Under the pieces are notes generated by a model. The model was given only the letters and a program-made list of their open reading frames with translations. It did no database searches and was not told the origin of the DNA. Below are positions 62,904 through 64,000 of a stretch of 64,000 nucleotides of DNA, piece after piece (within the stretch, counting starts at the first letter, position 1; each line of letters opens with the position of its first letter). The DNA comes from CAZHOV01 sp964534315 (GTDB taxonomy: Bacteria > Bacteroidota > Bacteroidia > Chitinophagales > Saprospiraceae): contig CAZHOV010000003.1 in the NCBI GenBank assembly GCA_964534315.1, positions 1 to 64,000 on the forward strand. Direction: 5' to 3'. The position numbers and the translations under genes are program-made.

Positions 62904-64000
62904 ATGAAACGTCTTTTTCTTTCTTCTCTAATGATTTGTTGCTCAATTCTTTTCGCTACTGCCCAACTCAATTGGGACTGGGCCAATCAATATCCTCAGG
63001 GGAATACCCTTTACGATCTTCATCTTTTTAATAGCGGCTCCGTACTCGCTACAGGCGACAATGCCACCGTGGTGAAGACCACTAACGATGGCCAGGATTG
63101 GAGCTATAACCACTACACCGGTGAAGAAACGACCGAATTTAAAGCCATCCATTTTGTGGATAACCAATTGGGATTTGGGGTTGGATTCGGAGACCGGATA
63201 TTAAAAACGACAGATGGAGGAAATACTTGGAGTACCGTAAATTCCAACACCTTTTTTTCGTACAATGACATCCATGTTGTCAGCTCTACAGAAGGATTTA
63301 CGGCGGGAAATGGCGGAAAAATCTTTCATACAACGGACGGGGGAGACACATGGGAACAACAGGATATTGGCCAGACCAACCAACTCTTTTCCATTACTTT
63401 TGTAGATGCCGAAAACGGTTGGGTGGTTGGAAATTTAGGCGCTATCGCCCACACTTCTAATGGAGGCGACACCTGGACCATCCAAAACTCCCCCTTTCCT
63501 TTTCTTTACTTTTCCAGTGTATTTTTCATCAATGACCAAAAAGGATGGATTACTGGAAATGACGGGGTCATCTTGCATACTTCAGATGCAGGAAATACAT
63601 GGGAACAACAGAACACTCCCACTGATAAGCTGCTAAACGACGTTTTTTTCCTTAACTCAACTAAAGGTTGGGCAATAGGAATGGATGGCGTCATTCTGAC
63701 CACTAATGACGGAGGTGCAAACTGGACGATCCAGAACAGTCCTACCAATGAATGGATCTACAGCGTGAAGTTCTGGGACACCAATACAGGCTGGGCAGTA
63801 GGAGAACTGGGCATGGTCCTCTACACCTCTGATGGTGGAACTACCTGGATCGAAAAAAACGAAACCTTCACCAATGATATCTTACTGGCCATACAATTTC
63901 TGGATGGAGAAACCGGGTTTGTAGTAGGAGAAAATACAACTGTTTTAAAGACCGAAAATGGAGCCGCAAGCTGGGAAGATATTAGCTCGGATGATATGTT
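62904..64000 (+). CDS. secreted YCF48-repeat (BNR-like) propeller protein, 3' end cut by the window
   Basis: An open frame of 365 residues still running at 64000. Signal peptide ends LFATAQ (residue 21). YCF48-type blades recur about every 43 residues: VVKTTNDGQDWS, ILKTTDGGNTWS, IFHTTDGGDTWE, IAHTSNGGDTWT, ILHTSDAGNTWE, ILTTNDGGANWT, VLYTSDGGTTWI, each followed by a GWxVG or GFxVG turn. It forms a beta-propeller; in T9SS organisms such proteins are usually surface-exposed, often with a sorting domain at the unseen end. Divergent from the sigma operon. Confidence 0.9.
   Translation, partial: MKRLFLSSLMICCSILFATAQLNWDWANQYPQGNTLYDLHLFNSGSVLATGDNATVVKTTNDGQDWSYNHYTGEETTEFKAIHFVDNQLGFGVGFGDRILKTTDGGNTWSTVNSNTFFSYNDIHVVSSTEGFTAGNGGKIFHTTDGGDTWEQQDIGQTNQLFSITFVDAENGWVVGNLGAIAHTSNGGDTWTIQNSPFPFLYFSSVFFINDQKGWITGNDGVILHTSDAGNTWEQQNTPTDKLLNDVFFLNSTKGWAIGMDGVILTTNDGGANWTIQNSPTNEWIYSVKFWDTNTGWAVGELGMVLYTSDGGTTWIEKNETFTNDILLAIQFLDGETGFVVGENTTVLKTENGAASWEDISSDDM

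Overview
The window comes from a Bacteroidota chromosome, most likely a Saprospirales-type organism (Lewinella/Haliscomenobacter-like). The reasons are C-terminal type IX secretion (T9SS) sorting domains of type A and type B, plant-like LRR and FG-GAP/VCBS surface giants, an ECF sigma/anti-sigma pair, no visible Shine-Dalgarno sites, and two promoters of the Bacteroidota form TTTG-N19-TATATTTA. Taxonomy is inference; no rRNA or tRNA gene is present. Three runs of N show a draft scaffold.

Left part (1-6.2 kb): a two-domain lipoprotein, a GH3 lipoprotein, an OsmC-type peroxidase, a broken lipoprotein/YdeI junction, and an orphan protein with a possible papain-like Cys/His centre. From 15.2 to 6.2 kb a minus-strand cluster encodes every step from glutamyl-tRNA to protoheme: hemA, C, D, E, F, B, L, H and J, with an aerobic HemF and the HemJ-type protoporphyrinogen oxidase.

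Middle (15.5-44.2 kb): a TonB-type outer-membrane beta-barrel; a serine hydrolase with C-terminal TPR; an AraC regulator followed by an AhpD-like and a peroxiredoxin-like gene; an IPTL-CTERM surface protein with a damaged start; an acyl-CoA ligase; a three-gene operon of a 1,886-residue M23/PKD T9SS protein and two Cys-rich fibre-like proteins; a locally duplicated HTH/beta-propeller unit; an HhH protein; a TPR-like protein; a frameshifted T9SS propeller; and a TlpA-type thioredoxin.

Right part (44.5-64 kb): an LRR T9SS protein (interrupted by a 100-N gap) and an 11-kb gene for a 3,680-residue modular T9SS protein. The two share promoter, leader, C-terminal domain and 3' flank. Then comes a minus-strand operon of ECF sigma factor, TPR-bearing membrane anti-sigma-like protein and TPR-CHAT (caspase-like) protein. 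It is divergent from a YCF48-repeat secreted protein (cut by the window end) across a large inverted repeat.

Intergenic DNA is rich in structured repeats: a ~250-bp multi-hairpin element found twice in full and once as a remnant, always beside a stop codon; 33-bp tandem repeats carrying a GGGACG/CGTCCC palindrome; a 62-bp perfect palindrome; and polypyrimidine low-complexity tracts.
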